This document shows positions 1 through 8,592 of a DNA stretch of 64,000 nt, piece by piece; position 1 is the first letter of the stretch; each line of letters begins with the position of its first letter. The notes under the pieces were generated by a model, which did not search any database, was not told the origin of the DNA, and saw only the letters and a list, made by a program, of their open reading frames with translations. The stretch covers positions 59,532 through 123,531 of the forward strand of contig CAVZPD010000027.1 of the NCBI GenBank assembly GCA_963777045.1. Reading direction: 5' to 3'. The stretch comes from JAPSGM01 sp963777045 (GTDB lineage: Bacteria > Chloroflexota > Limnocylindria > QHBO01). A program made the position numbers and the translations under genes.

Positions 1-32
1 CGTGCAGCCGGTCCCGAGGGAGCGAGGTGGTC

Positions 33-227
33 ATGGAACGGCAGCCGGAGGACGAGACATTCGAGCGGCTGCTGGTGCTGCGCCGCTCCTATCCCCTTCG
101 CAGCGACTACGACCGGCGGGCGATCCTGAGCGTGGTCGCAACGATCGACTACGGCGAGTGGCGCATGCGGTTGGCGCGGGTCAGCGAGCTGCGGCACGGC
201 GTATGGATGGCCCGCGGCGGGACCTGA
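33..227 (+). CDS. small hypothetical protein (64 aa)
   Basis: A short open frame of 64 codons, rich in Arg and Glu, with no family that I recognise. The ATG at 33 is preceded by GAGG at 24-27, a usable ribosome-binding site; a GTG at 27 is the alternative start. It reads as a small soluble, mostly helical protein (DETFERLLVLRRSYPLRSDY near the N-terminus). It lies upstream of the diguanylate cyclase on the same strand with a gap of about 170 bases, so it may belong to the same or a preceding transcript. Being short and at the window edge, it could also be a chance ORF. Confidence 0.4.
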   Translation: MERQPEDETFERLLVLRRSYPLRSDYDRRAILSVVATIDYGEWRMRLARVSELRHGVWMARGGT

Positions 228-396
228 ATCGGAACCGGGCCGCATGGTCCTATCGGGCCATACCGGTCCTGGCGATGGCAACGCAGACTCGGCGCGTGAC
301 CGCCGAATCGATCGTCATCGGCTCCCCGACCGTGTCCGCAAGCTCGATACCGCTCGCCAGCATCCTCGCCCCTGCCGCGACGGCGAAGGCGTGACG

Positions 397-1755
397 ATGG
401 CGCGCAGGTCGACGTTGCGTCGTCCCGGGAAGGCCTCGCCGTCGGAGTCGCGCGACGTGCTGGTGTTCGACCGCGATGCCGCTGCCGTGCGGCTGGCGGG
501 CGGTCACGGGCGTGGCGCCGGCTGGGCCGGGCTGGTCGAAACGCAGCTGTCCGAGGAGCCGGTCGTCCGACGCGCCATCCGCGGCGGCTTCCCGGTTCGC
601 GTCAAGGGCGATGATCCGAGCCGCATCATCGGGCCGTACTGGAGCAGGCACGCCGCGATCATTCCGCTCGGCGATGAGCACCTGGTGGTGTTCGGCGACG
701 CCGAGCCGATCCGGCTCTCCGACGGCGAGCTGCGACGCCTGGCCACCGAGGCAGTTGCGGAAATCGGCGGCATCCCGACTGCGAAGCTCCTGGCCGATGA
801 GCTGGAGGTCGTGGACGCCATCCGTCAGCTCATGGACTACCACCCCGAGTCGCTGCGCGAGACCGCGCGCCACATCGCGGACGTGGCCGCGGCCACCCTC
901 TCCTGTGACTTCGCTGCCGTCCTCGTTCGCGGTGCGAGTGGACCGATGGTCCAGCTCAGCGGCGCAGAACAGGAAGCCTGTGATGACCCGAAGCTGTGCC
1001 TGGAACTGCAGCGCATCGCGGCGCGCCTGGACGGTGCGCCTCTCCTCGAGCAGGACGTGCGGGAGCGCGGACGCCTTGGACGTGGCGGGGGCCTGGTGTC
1101 GCGCTACGCGCTCGGCATCGGCTCCGGTCGAAATCGCGGTCTGCTGCTGGTGGGGCACGCCGGCAAGCACGCGCGTGGCTTCACCCAGTTGTGCCAGCGC
1201 GTTGGTCGATCCCTCGCCGATGCCGCCGAGGTGCTGCTCGCCCAGGCGGCGGCGCGCGAGGAGCTCAGCGCGGAGCGCGATCGGTTCGCCAGGGAGGCCC
1301 GTACCGACGACCTGACCGGACTCGGCAATCGGATCGCCTGGAGCGAGGCCATGGAGGCCGAGCGGCGACGGCGCGCTCGCTACCGGCGCCCGGTGGCGAT
1401 CATGTCGGTCGACGTGGACCGCCTCAAGGAGGTCAATGACCGCTTCGGACACGAAGCCGGAGATGAGCTGCTTCGTGCGGCGGCAACGATCCTGCGGCGG
1501 GCCGTCCGGGAAACGGACATGGTGGCGCGCATCGGTGGCGACGAGTTCGGCGTGCTGTTGCCGGAGACCGGCAGCGAGGTCGTCGAATCGGTCGTGCAAC
1601 GGATCCACGAGGCCTGCGACACCTGGCGGGGAGCGAACGGCGAGCTGCGCCTCTCGCTCTCCGTGGGTTGGGCGGCGCCGGAGCCCTTTGGGGACCTGAC
1701 CGAGGCGCTGCGTCTCGCAGACAGCAGGATGTACGCGGCGAAGCGATCCGGCTGA
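397..1755 (+). CDS. GGDEF diguanylate cyclase with N-terminal sensory region
   Basis: Predicted to make cyclic di-GMP from two GTP. The C-terminal GGDEF domain begins after DDLTGLGNR (near residue 306) and carries an intact GGDEF at residues 380-384; an RxxD product-inhibition site (RETD, residues 371-374) sits exactly five residues upstream, so feedback control is expected. Residues from about 140 to 290 look like a GAF-type sensory domain, linked by a helical stretch rich in Ala, Glu and Arg. There is no membrane segment, so it should be cytoplasmic. The frame stays open up to 244, but the ATG at 397 has GAAGG at 385-389 at good spacing; a GTG at 391 is also possible. No EAL domain is visible. 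Confidence 0.9.
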   Translation: MARRSTLRRPGKASPSESRDVLVFDRDAAAVRLAGGHGRGAGWAGLVETQLSEEPVVRRAIRGGFPVRVKGDDPSRIIGPYWSRHAAIIPLGDEHLVVFGDAEPIRLSDGELRRLATEAVAEIGGIPTAKLLADELEVVDAIRQLMDYHPESLRETARHIADVAAATLSCDFAAVLVRGASGPMVQLSGAEQEACDDPKLCLELQRIAARLDGAPLLEQDVRERGRLGRGGGLVSRYALGIGSGRNRGLLLVGHAGKHARGFTQLCQRVGRSLADAAEVLLAQAAAREELSAERDRFAREARTDDLTGLGNRIAWSEAMEAERRRRARYRRPVAIMSVDVDRLKEVNDRFGHEAGDELLRAAATILRRAVRETDMVARIGGDEFGVLLPETGSEVVESVVQRIHEACDTWRGANGELRLSLSVGWAAPEPFGDLTEALRLADSRMYAAKRSG

Positions 1756-1763
1756 GCAAGGGC

Positions 1764-1769
1764 TAGCAT
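1764..1769 (+). promoter_or_regulatory. -10 box for a leaderless mRNA (M3 peptidase)
   Basis: TAGCAT, six bases before the GTG at 1776. With the usual 6-7 bp between -10 and +1, transcription would start on the start codon. No Shine-Dalgarno sequence is visible. Confidence 0.5.
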
Positions 1770-1775
1770 GCCGTG

Positions 1776-3761
1776 GTGATGTACGACTACACCGCGGTGA
1801 CCCCGGAAACGGTGACCCGCGAGGCCGATGCGGCCCTCTCACGGGCCGATGCCCTCGTCGAGCGGGCGGTCGCCGCGACCGACGCTCCGACCTTCGAGGG
1901 CACGCTGCGGCTCCTGGAGCTGGCGGGCGCCGAACTGTCGCTGGGCTACGGTCGCAGCGCCTTCATGGCGCACGTCCACCCCGATCCGGCCGTGCGCGAC
2001 GCGGGACAGGACGCCGAGGAGCGCATGAGCAAGTGGCGGGTCGCGATCATCTTCCGCGAGGACGTCCACGCTGCCGTCGCGGCCTTCGGCGCGACCGATG
2101 AGGCGGCGGAACTCCAGGGTGAGCCGCGCCGCCTGCTGGAGCACTGGCTTCGTGACCTGCGCCGCGCGGGCCACGAGCTGCCCCGCGAACAGCGTGTCGA
2201 GCTCGAGCAGCTGCGGTCCCGGCTGGTGGAGCTGGAGGTGGCCTTCCAGCGGAACCTGAACGAGTACCGGGACTGGATCGAGGTCGATCGCGCCGGGCTG
2301 GCTGGCCTCCCCGACGACTACGTCGCGCGCCTGCAGGCCGGCGAGGCACCGGGCACCTTCCGCGTCAGCCTCGACTACCCGGAGGTCCAGCCCTTCCTGG
2401 AGCTCGCCCACGACCGCGAATTGCGCGAGGAGCTCTTCCGCAAGAACTGGAACAAGGCGGTCGAGGCGAACCGCCCGCTCCTCGAGGAGGCGCTGCGGCT
2501 ACGACGCCGGATCGCGGAGCTCCTTGGACACGCCACCTGGGCCGACTACGCGATGGACGTCAAGATGGCTGGCTCCCCGCAGCGCGTGCGGCAGTTCTAC
2601 GCCGACCTCCTCCCGCCGCTCGAGGCGGCGGCGCGCCGGGAGATCGAGGAGCTGCGGCGTATCGCTGCGGCCGACGGCGTGCCGGCTCCCCTCCAGCCGT
2701 GGGACTGGCTCTACTACGACGCGCGGCTGTCTCGCGAGGAGTACGGCGTCGACAAGCAGGCGGTCAGCCAGTACCTCCCCCTGGCCGACGTCATCGGCGG
2801 GATGTTCGCGCTCACCGGCGAGGTGTTCGGGCTCGAGTACCGCGAAGTCGAGGACGCACAGGCGTGGCATGCATCGGTCGCGGCGTACGAGATCCTGGAC
2901 CGATCCAGTGGCGAGCTGCTGGCGCGCTTCTACACCGATCTCTTCCCGCGCGACGGCAAGTACGGGCATGCGGCCGCGTTTCCCCTCGTGATCGCGCACG
3001 AGCGGGCCGATGGGGGGCGCGAGGTGCCGGTGAGCGCCATCGTGGCGAACTTCACGCCGCCATCGGCCGATGCACCGAGCCTGCTGACCCACGGCGATCA
3101 CGGCGAGATCGAGACCTTCTTCCACGAGTTCGGCCACATCCTGCACATGTCGCTGTCACGTGCCCGCTTCACGCGGTTCTCCGGCGCCGAGACCGAGTGG
3201 GACTTCGTCGAGGCGCCGTCGCAGATCATGGAGCACTGGGTCTGGCAGCCGGAGGTGCTGGCTCGCTTCGCCCGTCACCACCGAAGCGGAGAGGCGCTGC
3301 CTGGGGAGCTCCTGGAGCGGATGGTCGCTGCGCGCTACCTGAACGTCGGCCTGCGCAACGCCCGTCAGGTCTTCTTCGGGACGATGGATCTCGCGCTGCA
3401 CGCGGTGGAAGGCGAGCCCGATCTCGACGCCGCCACCCGCGACGCGTACGCGGTGACACAGCTCCCCTACCCCGAAGGCACCTTCATGCTCGCCGGCTTC
3501 GGGCACCTCATGGGCGGCTACGATGCCGGCTACTACGGCTACCTCTGGGCCGAGGTGATCGGCGACGACATGTGGAGCCGCTTCGCGAACGAGGGAATCA
3601 CCTCCGCCGCGGTGGGCGCCGACTACCGCCGGACGATCCTGGAACCGAATGGTTCGAAGCCGGGCGACGAGCTGGTGGCATCGTTCCTCGGCCGGCCATC
3701 CTCGATCGACGGCTTCCTCCGACTTCGCGGAATGACGCGCGCCACGGCACCTTCGGACTAG
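1776..3761 (+). CDS. M3 family metallopeptidase (oligoendopeptidase-like)
   Basis: A 661-residue zinc peptidase of the M3 (thimet oligopeptidase/PepF) family, which hydrolyses short peptides in the cytoplasm. The zinc site is seen as HEFGH at residues 450-454 within an ETFFHEFGHILHMS context; the downstream third ligand lies in the ETEWDFVEAPSQIMEHW segment, the family's usual glutamate position. The long N-terminal helical region (about residues 20-330) is typical of the channel domain. The start is chosen at GTG 1776 from the -10 box 6 bp upstream; GTG 1773 and ATG 1779 are in frame and nearly equivalent. It follows the cyclase by about 20 bases on the same strand but appears to have its own promoter. 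The exact peptidase subfamily is not certain. Confidence 0.92.
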   Translation: MMYDYTAVTPETVTREADAALSRADALVERAVAATDAPTFEGTLRLLELAGAELSLGYGRSAFMAHVHPDPAVRDAGQDAEERMSKWRVAIIFREDVHAAVAAFGATDEAAELQGEPRRLLEHWLRDLRRAGHELPREQRVELEQLRSRLVELEVAFQRNLNEYRDWIEVDRAGLAGLPDDYVARLQAGEAPGTFRVSLDYPEVQPFLELAHDRELREELFRKNWNKAVEANRPLLEEALRLRRRIAELLGHATWADYAMDVKMAGSPQRVRQFYADLLPPLEAAARREIEELRRIAAADGVPAPLQPWDWLYYDARLSREEYGVDKQAVSQYLPLADVIGGMFALTGEVFGLEYREVEDAQAWHASVAAYEILDRSSGELLARFYTDLFPRDGKYGHAAAFPLVIAHERADGGREVPVSAIVANFTPPSADAPSLLTHGDHGEIETFFHEFGHILHMSLSRARFTRFSGAETEWDFVEAPSQIMEHWVWQPEVLARFARHHRSGEALPGELLERMVAARYLNVGLRNARQVFFGTMDLALHAVEGEPDLDAATRDAYAVTQLPYPEGTFMLAGFGHLMGGYDAGYYGYLWAEVIGDDMWSRFANEGITSAAVGADYRRTILEPNGSKPGDELVASFLGRPSSIDGFLRLRGMTRATAPSD

Positions 3762-3778
3762 TAGCGTCCCGGTAAGCG

Positions 3779-4570
3779 TCAGCCGTCGAGGAAGTCCAGC
3801 GCGAGCTGCGCGAACGTGGCGGGCGCCTCCATGGGCGGCAGGTGCGCGACGCCCGGCATCATCTCCAGGCGAGCGTCCGGTGCGCGCTCGACGATGTGGC
3901 GGCCGATGGTCGCGAAGTCCGGCTGGTCCAGCTCGCCGACCACGACCAGGGTCGGCGCCGCCAGCTCGCCCAGCCGATCAGCCCGGTCGGGCACCAGCCA
4001 GCTGCCCTCGGCGGCATCGTTGTCGACCTCGAACGCGCGACGTTGCATCTCGAAGACGCGGCGTCGCAGCTCCGGATCCACGGCCTCGGGCGAGCGCTGC
4101 TCCCCGTCGAGCCAGAAGCGCACGTTCAACCATGACGCCTCGTCCAGGTCACCGGCCTCGACAGCCGCCCGCTCGGCCTCGTCGAACGCATCCATGGCAG
4201 GGCTCCAGTCCCAGCTGCTGAACCCCGGCGCAACGAGGACCAGGCGGCGCACCGCATCGGGCTGCGCGAGAGCCAGGTCCAGCGCCACCCCCGCGCCGAC
4301 GGAGACGCCGATGACGTCGGCTCGCTCCACTTCCAGATTGCGCAGCAGCTCCCGCGCGTCGGCGGTCCAGGAGAAGGGTCCGTCGGGCAGCGGCGTGTCG
4401 CCGTAACCCTGCAGGTCGAATCGGATGGTCCGATGGCCGGCCGAGAGGGCCGGCAGCACGTCGTCCCACATGCGCCGGTCGGTGATGCCGGCATGGATCA
4501 GGAGCAGTGGCGGTCCGTCTCCCGTCTCGTCGTAGGCGGTGGGTACGTCGTTGATCGTGGCGACTGGCAT
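3779..4570 (-). CDS. alpha/beta hydrolase
   Basis: A 263-residue alpha/beta-hydrolase. The nucleophile elbow is G-V-S-V-G with Ser90; the acid is likely Asp215 (VVVGELDQPD) and the base His243 (PGVAHLPP), which completes a triad in the right order. The oxyanion-hole region is LLLIHAGITD near residues 22-31. Substrate is unknown: this branch holds haloalkane/epoxide-type hydrolases, esterases and 3-oxoadipate enol-lactonase-like enzymes. The frame is open much further upstream (to 5224), but the conserved N-terminus starts at the ATG at 4570, which has TACGAT six bases upstream. It converges with the M3 peptidase, leaving only 17 bases between the stop codons. Confidence 0.88.
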   Translation of the reverse strand: MPVATINDVPTAYDETGDGPPLLLIHAGITDRRMWDDVLPALSAGHRTIRFDLQGYGDTPLPDGPFSWTADARELLRNLEVERADVIGVSVGAGVALDLALAQPDAVRRLVLVAPGFSSWDWSPAMDAFDEAERAAVEAGDLDEASWLNVRFWLDGEQRSPEAVDPELRRRVFEMQRRAFEVDNDAAEGSWLVPDRADRLGELAAPTLVVVGELDQPDFATIGRHIVERAPDARLEMMPGVAHLPPMEAPATFAQLALDFLDG

Positions 4571-4576
4571 CGGTGC

Positions 4577-4582
4577 ATCGTA
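4577..4582 (-). promoter_or_regulatory. -10 box for a leaderless mRNA (alpha/beta hydrolase)
   Basis: TACGAT on the minus strand, six bases before the ATG at 4570; transcription would begin at the start codon. It lies in the divergent region shared with the secreted acidic protein gene at 4712. Confidence 0.5.
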
Positions 4583-4711
4583 CGCTGCTCCCGAAGGTCC
4601 CGTGGGCGTTGACCCTGATGTACCGGCCGCAGTTGCGCGTTGCGATGCGACACTGGAGCGACATTCATCCATCCGTCCGCACGCCATGCTCACAACGGGA
4701 GCGATCATCGA

Positions 4712-5206
4712 ATGACGAGAATCCGAACGCGCTGGCTGGCCGCCTTCGCGGCGACAGCCCTCCTCACCCTCTCGGTATCCAGCGCCTTCGGCGCGCACCC
4801 TGAAACGGCCTCGAACGAGAATCGCGGCCAGCAGATCTCCGCCTACGTCCACTCCCTGCTGCTCGGATCCGACGAGGATCCCGACGAGCAGCTCGACGAG
4901 GAGACAGAAGAGGAGCAGGCGCCGGAGGAAGAGCAGGTCGACGAAGAGCAGGTCGACGAAGAGCAGGCGACGGCCGATGAGCCGAACAGCCACGGCAAGT
5001 GCGTCAGCGAAGTCGCGAAGGGCGACGAGGTCGGCGGGCCGAACGAGAACCACGGCGGCGCCGTGAGCGAAGCCGCCCGCGTGACATGCTGGCAGACTGA
5101 CGTCGTGGAAGAGCCAACCGAAGAGCCACCGACCGAAGTCTCCGACGGTCCGGGCAACTCGGAGAACCGCGGCGACCACGGCAAGGGGCACGCGAAGAAC
5201 AAGTAA
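4712..5206 (+). CDS. secreted acidic repeat protein
   Basis: A 164-residue exported protein of unknown function. It begins with a clear Sec signal peptide: positive MTRIRTRW, a hydrophobic core to about residue 28, and a likely cut near AFGA-HPE. After this comes a very acidic stretch (residues about 52-90) with tandem EEQVDEEQVDEEQ, then two related segments, HGKCVSEVAK and HGGAVSEAAR, each in an Asn/Gly-rich setting; one Cys lies in the first and another just after the second, which could form a disulfide. The tail is rich in Glu, Pro, Gly, His and Lys. The start was set by GGGAG upstream of the ATG at 4712 and by the signal peptide. The acidic, repeat-like composition suggests a surface or cation-binding protein, but that is inference. 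Confidence 0.75.
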   Translation: MTRIRTRWLAAFAATALLTLSVSSAFGAHPETASNENRGQQISAYVHSLLLGSDEDPDEQLDEETEEEQAPEEEQVDEEQVDEEQATADEPNSHGKCVSEVAKGDEVGGPNENHGGAVSEAARVTCWQTDVVEEPTEEPPTEVSDGPGNSENRGDHGKGHAKNK

Positions 5207-5232
5207 CCGCGCTCGCTCCTCCAAGGCGCGGC

Positions 5233-5261
5233 GAGAGCCCGGGTCGACGGCCCGGGCTCTC
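5233..5261 (+). terminator. Rho-independent-type hairpin
   Basis: Eleven-base perfect inverted repeat (GAGAGCCCGGG / CCCGGGCTCTC) around a 7-base loop, 27 bases after the stop of the acidic protein gene. The following bases are only weakly T-rich. Confidence 0.7.
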
Positions 5262-5423
5262 CTGCTGCCTCAGCAGTAGTCGGAGCAGGAGAGGAAGAGC
5301 CGCAGCCACGACGGATGAGCGTGCACCTGCGCTCTTCCAGCCCCGAGCCTCCGCGGCGTGGTCCGCCGATTGCAAGTAGTGCCTACATCGCGGCGAGCAT
5401 CCGCGAACGAGGGGAGGCACGGA

Positions 5424-5924
5424 TTGCGCGAAGGCAACCTCTACCGAATCCTGCAGGTGGATTCCGAGGCGGAACCGGACGTCATCAGCGCGGCCTACCG
5501 CGTGCTCGCCGCGCGGCTGCACCCGGATCGCGACATCACCGGCGTCGATGACTACCGCATGGCCGAGCTGAATCGAGCCTACGCCGTCCTGCGCGATCCG
5601 CAGCAGCGCCAGGACTACGATCGGCGCCTGCAGGACGAGTCGATCGCCGGCAAGCGGGTGGCGGTCGGTCCGGGTCATGCGGGACGCGGCGTCGGAGCTG
5701 GCGCCCTGGCGCAGCGCCTCCGAAACCGGGACAGCGACGAGCTGGGCGCCATCCGCATCGACTTCGGACGGTACGAGGGCTGGTCGCTCGCCGACATCCT
5801 GGCGGCTGACCCCGACTACCTGCGCTGGCTCAGCCGCCACTCCTCCGGCGTGCGATACCGCGGCGCGATCCTTCGCCTCCTCGCCGAGCGCGAGCAGCGG
5901 ACGCCGGTCCACCACCCGAGCTGA
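5424..5924 (+). CDS. DnaJ-domain protein with ExoX-C-like tail (copy 1)
   Basis: A 166-residue protein with an N-terminal J-domain (residues about 4-70) that keeps HPD (LHPDRDI), the motif that stimulates DnaK ATPase. After a Gly/Arg linker, the C-terminal 50 residues (FGRYEGWSLADILAADPDYL and on) resemble the small domain at the end of exonuclease X (FGKYKG...DPxYLRWL). There is no G/F region, zinc finger or substrate-binding domain, so it is not a classical DnaJ. I place the start at TTG 5424 because GGGGAGG (5411-5417) lies 6 bases before it and the product then lines up with its paralogue at 9546; upstream in-frame codons lack this support. It is probably a dedicated co-chaperone with unknown client. 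Confidence 0.8.
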   Translation: MREGNLYRILQVDSEAEPDVISAAYRVLAARLHPDRDITGVDDYRMAELNRAYAVLRDPQQRQDYDRRLQDESIAGKRVAVGPGHAGRGVGAGALAQRLRNRDSDELGAIRIDFGRYEGWSLADILAADPDYLRWLSRHSSGVRYRGAILRLLAEREQRTPVHHPS

Positions 5925-5932
5925 ATGACCTC

Positions 5933-5952
5933 GCCGGGCCCTTCAGCCCGGC
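5933..5952 (+). terminator. short terminator-like hairpin
   Basis: GCCGGG / CCCGGC stem with an 8-base loop, 9 bases after the stop codon of the DnaJ-domain gene. No T-run follows, so its strength is doubtful. Confidence 0.45.
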
Positions 5953-6028
5953 ATCTCGTGCCCATCGGCCCTGCAGCCGTCGGCGCCGATAGGCCTCAAT
6001 GGGCGCCACAGCAGCGCGAGGTGACCCG

Positions 6029-6445
6029 ATGACGCTCGATCTCAAGGAACTGGTGGTCGGCGACGTCATGAGCGTGGATCCGATCACGGTATCCGCCGAT
6101 TCCTCCATCGAGCAGGCCCAGGAGATTCTGCGTGCCAATCGCATCACCGGACTGCCGGTCGTCGACGACGACGGCAACCTGGTCGGCGTCCTGTCGCAGT
6201 CGGATCTCGTCTGGGGCCCCGGTCTGCACGTGGCTGCCCTGCTGCGGAAGAAGCCGTCCGGCCTGCGAGTCGGCGAGCTGATGACATCACCGGCGGTGAC
6301 CGTCGACCTGGACTGCTCGGTGATCGAGGCGGCGCGGGTGATGTTGGAGAACCGGGTGCACCGGGTGGTCGCGGTCGATCCGCATGGCCGGCCGGTTGGC
6401 GTCCTCTCGGCGACCGACTACGTGACGCTGGCCGCCGAGGCGTAG
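6029..6445 (+). CDS. tandem CBS-domain protein
   Basis: A 138-residue protein that is only a Bateman module: two CBS domains, about residues 10-65 (VMSVDPITVSADSSIEQA ... VGVLSQSDL) and 85-137 (MTSPAVTVDLDCSVIEA ... VGVLSATDY). Such stand-alone pairs usually bind adenosine nucleotides or SAM and regulate a partner protein; the partner is unknown here. ATG 6029 is preceded by AGGTGA at good spacing, so earlier in-frame starts are not needed. Between the two CBS units is a basic loop (LLRKKPSGLR). Cytoplasmic. It has hairpins on the upstream side and no tightly linked neighbour, so it is likely a single-gene unit. Confidence 0.9.
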   Translation: MTLDLKELVVGDVMSVDPITVSADSSIEQAQEILRANRITGLPVVDDDGNLVGVLSQSDLVWGPGLHVAALLRKKPSGLRVGELMTSPAVTVDLDCSVIEAARVMLENRVHRVVAVDPHGRPVGVLSATDYVTLAAEA

Positions 6446-6490
6446 GAGCGGCTCGGAGCAGAACTTTCACCGGACGTTCCATCGGCCCGA

Positions 6491-6496
6491 TACCAT
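6491..6496 (+). promoter_or_regulatory. -10 box for a leaderless mRNA (gene at 6504)
   Basis: TACCAT seven bases before the ATG at 6504; no Shine-Dalgarno sequence in the short gap. Confidence 0.45.
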
Positions 6497-6503
6497 CCAC
6501 GCC

Positions 6504-7019
6504 ATGGCGGACTCTTCGTCCGGGCCCTGGCCGATTCCGCTGCGGCGGAGCCTCCCTCGCCTCCTGCTGGTCGTTGGCCTGCGCGCGCTCATCGGTGCAG
6601 CGGGCGTCCTGACCGCCACAACCACGTTCGGCCTGGTGGCGACCACCCTCTACCTGGTTGGCGGCATCGTGCTGGCCTACGCCGTCCTGCTCGGGGCCTA
6701 CCTTGCATCGCTGCGCCTCGAGGCGGTGCCGAATGAGCTCCAGCTGCGGTCGGTGTTCGGAACGCGGCGATATCGGCTTCGAAAGGGCGAAATCAAGCGG
6801 CTCTGGGTCAGGTTCTCGCGGCGGCCGCTCGAAGCGCGGGTCGCGGGCCTGGGCGTACGCTTCGGCGAGGGTCAGCTCGGCGGAGAGCGCCTGGTGGACG
6901 TCATCGCGCTGGACGAGGCGACGACCCTGCTGATGGTGCCCGTCCATGGTGGCCGACTGGCGATTTCGCCCGAATCCGAAGCGACCCTCATCGAGGCGCT
7001 CGCTCTCGCCACGCGCTAG
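6504..7019 (+). CDS. membrane protein with two TM helices and PH-like domain
   Basis: A 171-residue protein of unknown function. Residues about 17-72 hold two hydrophobic helices joined by a short turn (LLLVVGLRALIGAAGVL and LVGGIVLAYAVLLGAYL). The rest is a soluble beta-rich domain (NELQLRSVFGTRRYRLRKGE, then VRFGEGQLGG...LMVPV) resembling the bacterial PH-like fold that follows paired helices in many membrane proteins. Both ends would face the cytoplasm. It may sense or organise membrane state, but there is no direct evidence. A bidirectional hairpin follows directly, separating it from the convergent broken gene. Confidence 0.7.
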   Translation: MADSSSGPWPIPLRRSLPRLLLVVGLRALIGAAGVLTATTTFGLVATTLYLVGGIVLAYAVLLGAYLASLRLEAVPNELQLRSVFGTRRYRLRKGEIKRLWVRFSRRPLEARVAGLGVRFGEGQLGGERLVDVIALDEATTLLMVPVHGGRLAISPESEATLIEALALATR

Positions 7020-7028
7020 GCAAAGAAG

Positions 7029-7054
7029 AAGGCCGGCCCTTTCGGACCGGCCTT
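7029..7054. terminator. bidirectional terminator hairpin
   Basis: AAGGCCGG / CCGGCCTT stem. On the minus strand it is followed by a T-rich tail (TTCTTCTTTG), so it probably ends transcription of the broken secreted gene and may serve the membrane protein gene from the other side. Confidence 0.7.
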
Positions 7055-7076
7055 CCTGCGTTCGAGGTAGAACGCT

Positions 7077-8592
7077 ACCTTCTTGAAGCTGAAGCTGGCC
7101 GAGACGGACTGGCACGTCTCCTGCGAAGGTCAGAACCAGATGGTAGCAGGTGCTCGTGCTGTCGTTGGCGTCGCCTGCGAGTTGTAGATGAAGCGCCCGC
7201 TTGACCCATCCGAGAACCGCATCGTGTTCCCAGGTCAGCATGGCTCGTCGAGGTTGTCGACCTCTTCAACGCCGGTGCAGGCGTCGCGCCGGCCGCTGCT
7301 TCCATGATTGCACCTTGGAGTCAGGTCACTAGAGCGTGCAGCCATCGCAAGTTGGTCACGATGACTTTGACCGGAATCTGTGCTGCCGTACTTGAACACG
7401 CTCGCCGACTGACCGGTTGCGCGTGTCGTTGATTGGCTGCCGGATGCTGCTCAGGTTGTAGTTCACCGTGACCGAGGCGTCGTCGGTGTTCGACGCGCCG
7501 CCGTCATCGTCGGTCGCGCGAACCTGTGAGGTGTGAGAACCGGCGCCCCGTAAGAGTGCGGGATCGCCGTGCCGCTGGTGCACGGGTCGACCGTCTGATC
7601 GTAGGTCCCGTCGTTGTCCCAGTCGATGTCTGCGTAGTGCGTGTCGCCTGAGCCAGCATCGGTGAATGTGATCGACAGGCTGGCGTTATTCGCGCCTTCC
7701 GCCGTCGGGCACGACGCGGGGGCCGAGCCGAAGGACGCCGCGCTGATCACAGGTGCGACATTGGACGCCGACCAGTCGAAGGAGTCCTGTGCAGCGGTGT
7801 GCTCGCCGTCGCTTGCCTCGACCACCACGGTCCCGCTGGAATCGTCCGTCGTCGCGAGGCTCCACGACCACGTCCCATCGCCGTTGTCGATGACTTCACC
7901 AGCGCCCGACTTCTTGGTGATGCGTCAGCGAGCTGTTGCCATCCCCGTCGGAGAAGGCACCGCTGGTCTCGAGGGTATCGCCCTCGTCGCCGTCGGCGTC
8001 ATCGGCTGCGGTAGCTACGGCTGGTGCGTGAGCATTGCGTCGCAGCGCATCACCGACACCATCGCCGTCGGTGTCAGCCTGATTCGCATTCGCCACCGTC
8101 GGGCAGTTGTCGACGGCATCGCGACGCCGTCACCATCGGTGTCGACCACGCCCGACATCACGTTGACCGTGAACGTGGCGGGCGCAAGATTGAAGGTCCC
8201 GTCTGTGCTGTTTGAGGTCTGCGACAGCGAAACCGTAGCGCTGCCGGCAGCAACCGGTGTCACCGCGATGAGGGGAGTGTCGCCGCAGGAGCCGAAGGTG
8301 ATGGACGATGGGACTGACCGTCGCGACGCTCGTGTCGCTGCTGGTAATCAGACACAACCAGCGTGGTGCTACCAGTCAGGTTGCACCCGTTCTTTCCGTC
8401 GCCGTTCGCTGGAACAACCTTCAGGCCGACGCTGCCGGTCGCGCCGCCCGCGGTCAGCGACATTGTTTCGGCCGTCGCATCGACTGTCGCGTCGAGGTTA
8501 TTTGAGATGTCGTCGGCAAACACCGAGACGGCGAGCATGAGCGCAGCGACCGCAGATACGGCCAGCGCCCTGGAGAGTCGTTTCCCAAACAT
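7077..8592 (-). pseudogene. secreted PKD/thrombospondin-3-type surface protein, frame broken many times
   Basis: Read across frames, this is one secreted protein. It starts at ATG 8592 with a signal peptide (LSRALAVSAVAALMLAVSVF, cut near FA-DD). Then follow an Ig-like beta domain (SSDTSVATVS, PVAAGSATVSLSQTSNSTDG), calcium-type repeats (DTDGDGV, twice), a PKD-like region (DWSASNVAPVIS ... DIDWDNDGTYDQ ... VRATDDDGGASNTDDASVTV), a linker of the QPINDTR type, and a C-terminal block (NTMRFSDGSSGRFIYN). I find at least eight frame changes, near 8353, 8313, 8122, 7920, 7550, 7415, 7384 and 7355, with more below 7330. Protein-level sense survives between the shifts with hardly any in-frame stops, so the indels are very recent or are sequencing errors. 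The 3' end is approximate. Function would be cell-surface or matrix. Confidence 0.75.

Noticed and set aside
275..394. small ORF ending in a GTGA overlap with a possible early start of the cyclase
   Set aside because: Only about 39 codons, no ribosome-binding site or -10 box, and the cyclase start at 397 is better supported.
250..1842. 530-codon minus-strand open frame opposite the GGDEF gene
   Set aside because: Shadow of a GC-rich gene; the plus strand has a clear GGDEF domain and the minus product has no family or sensible composition.
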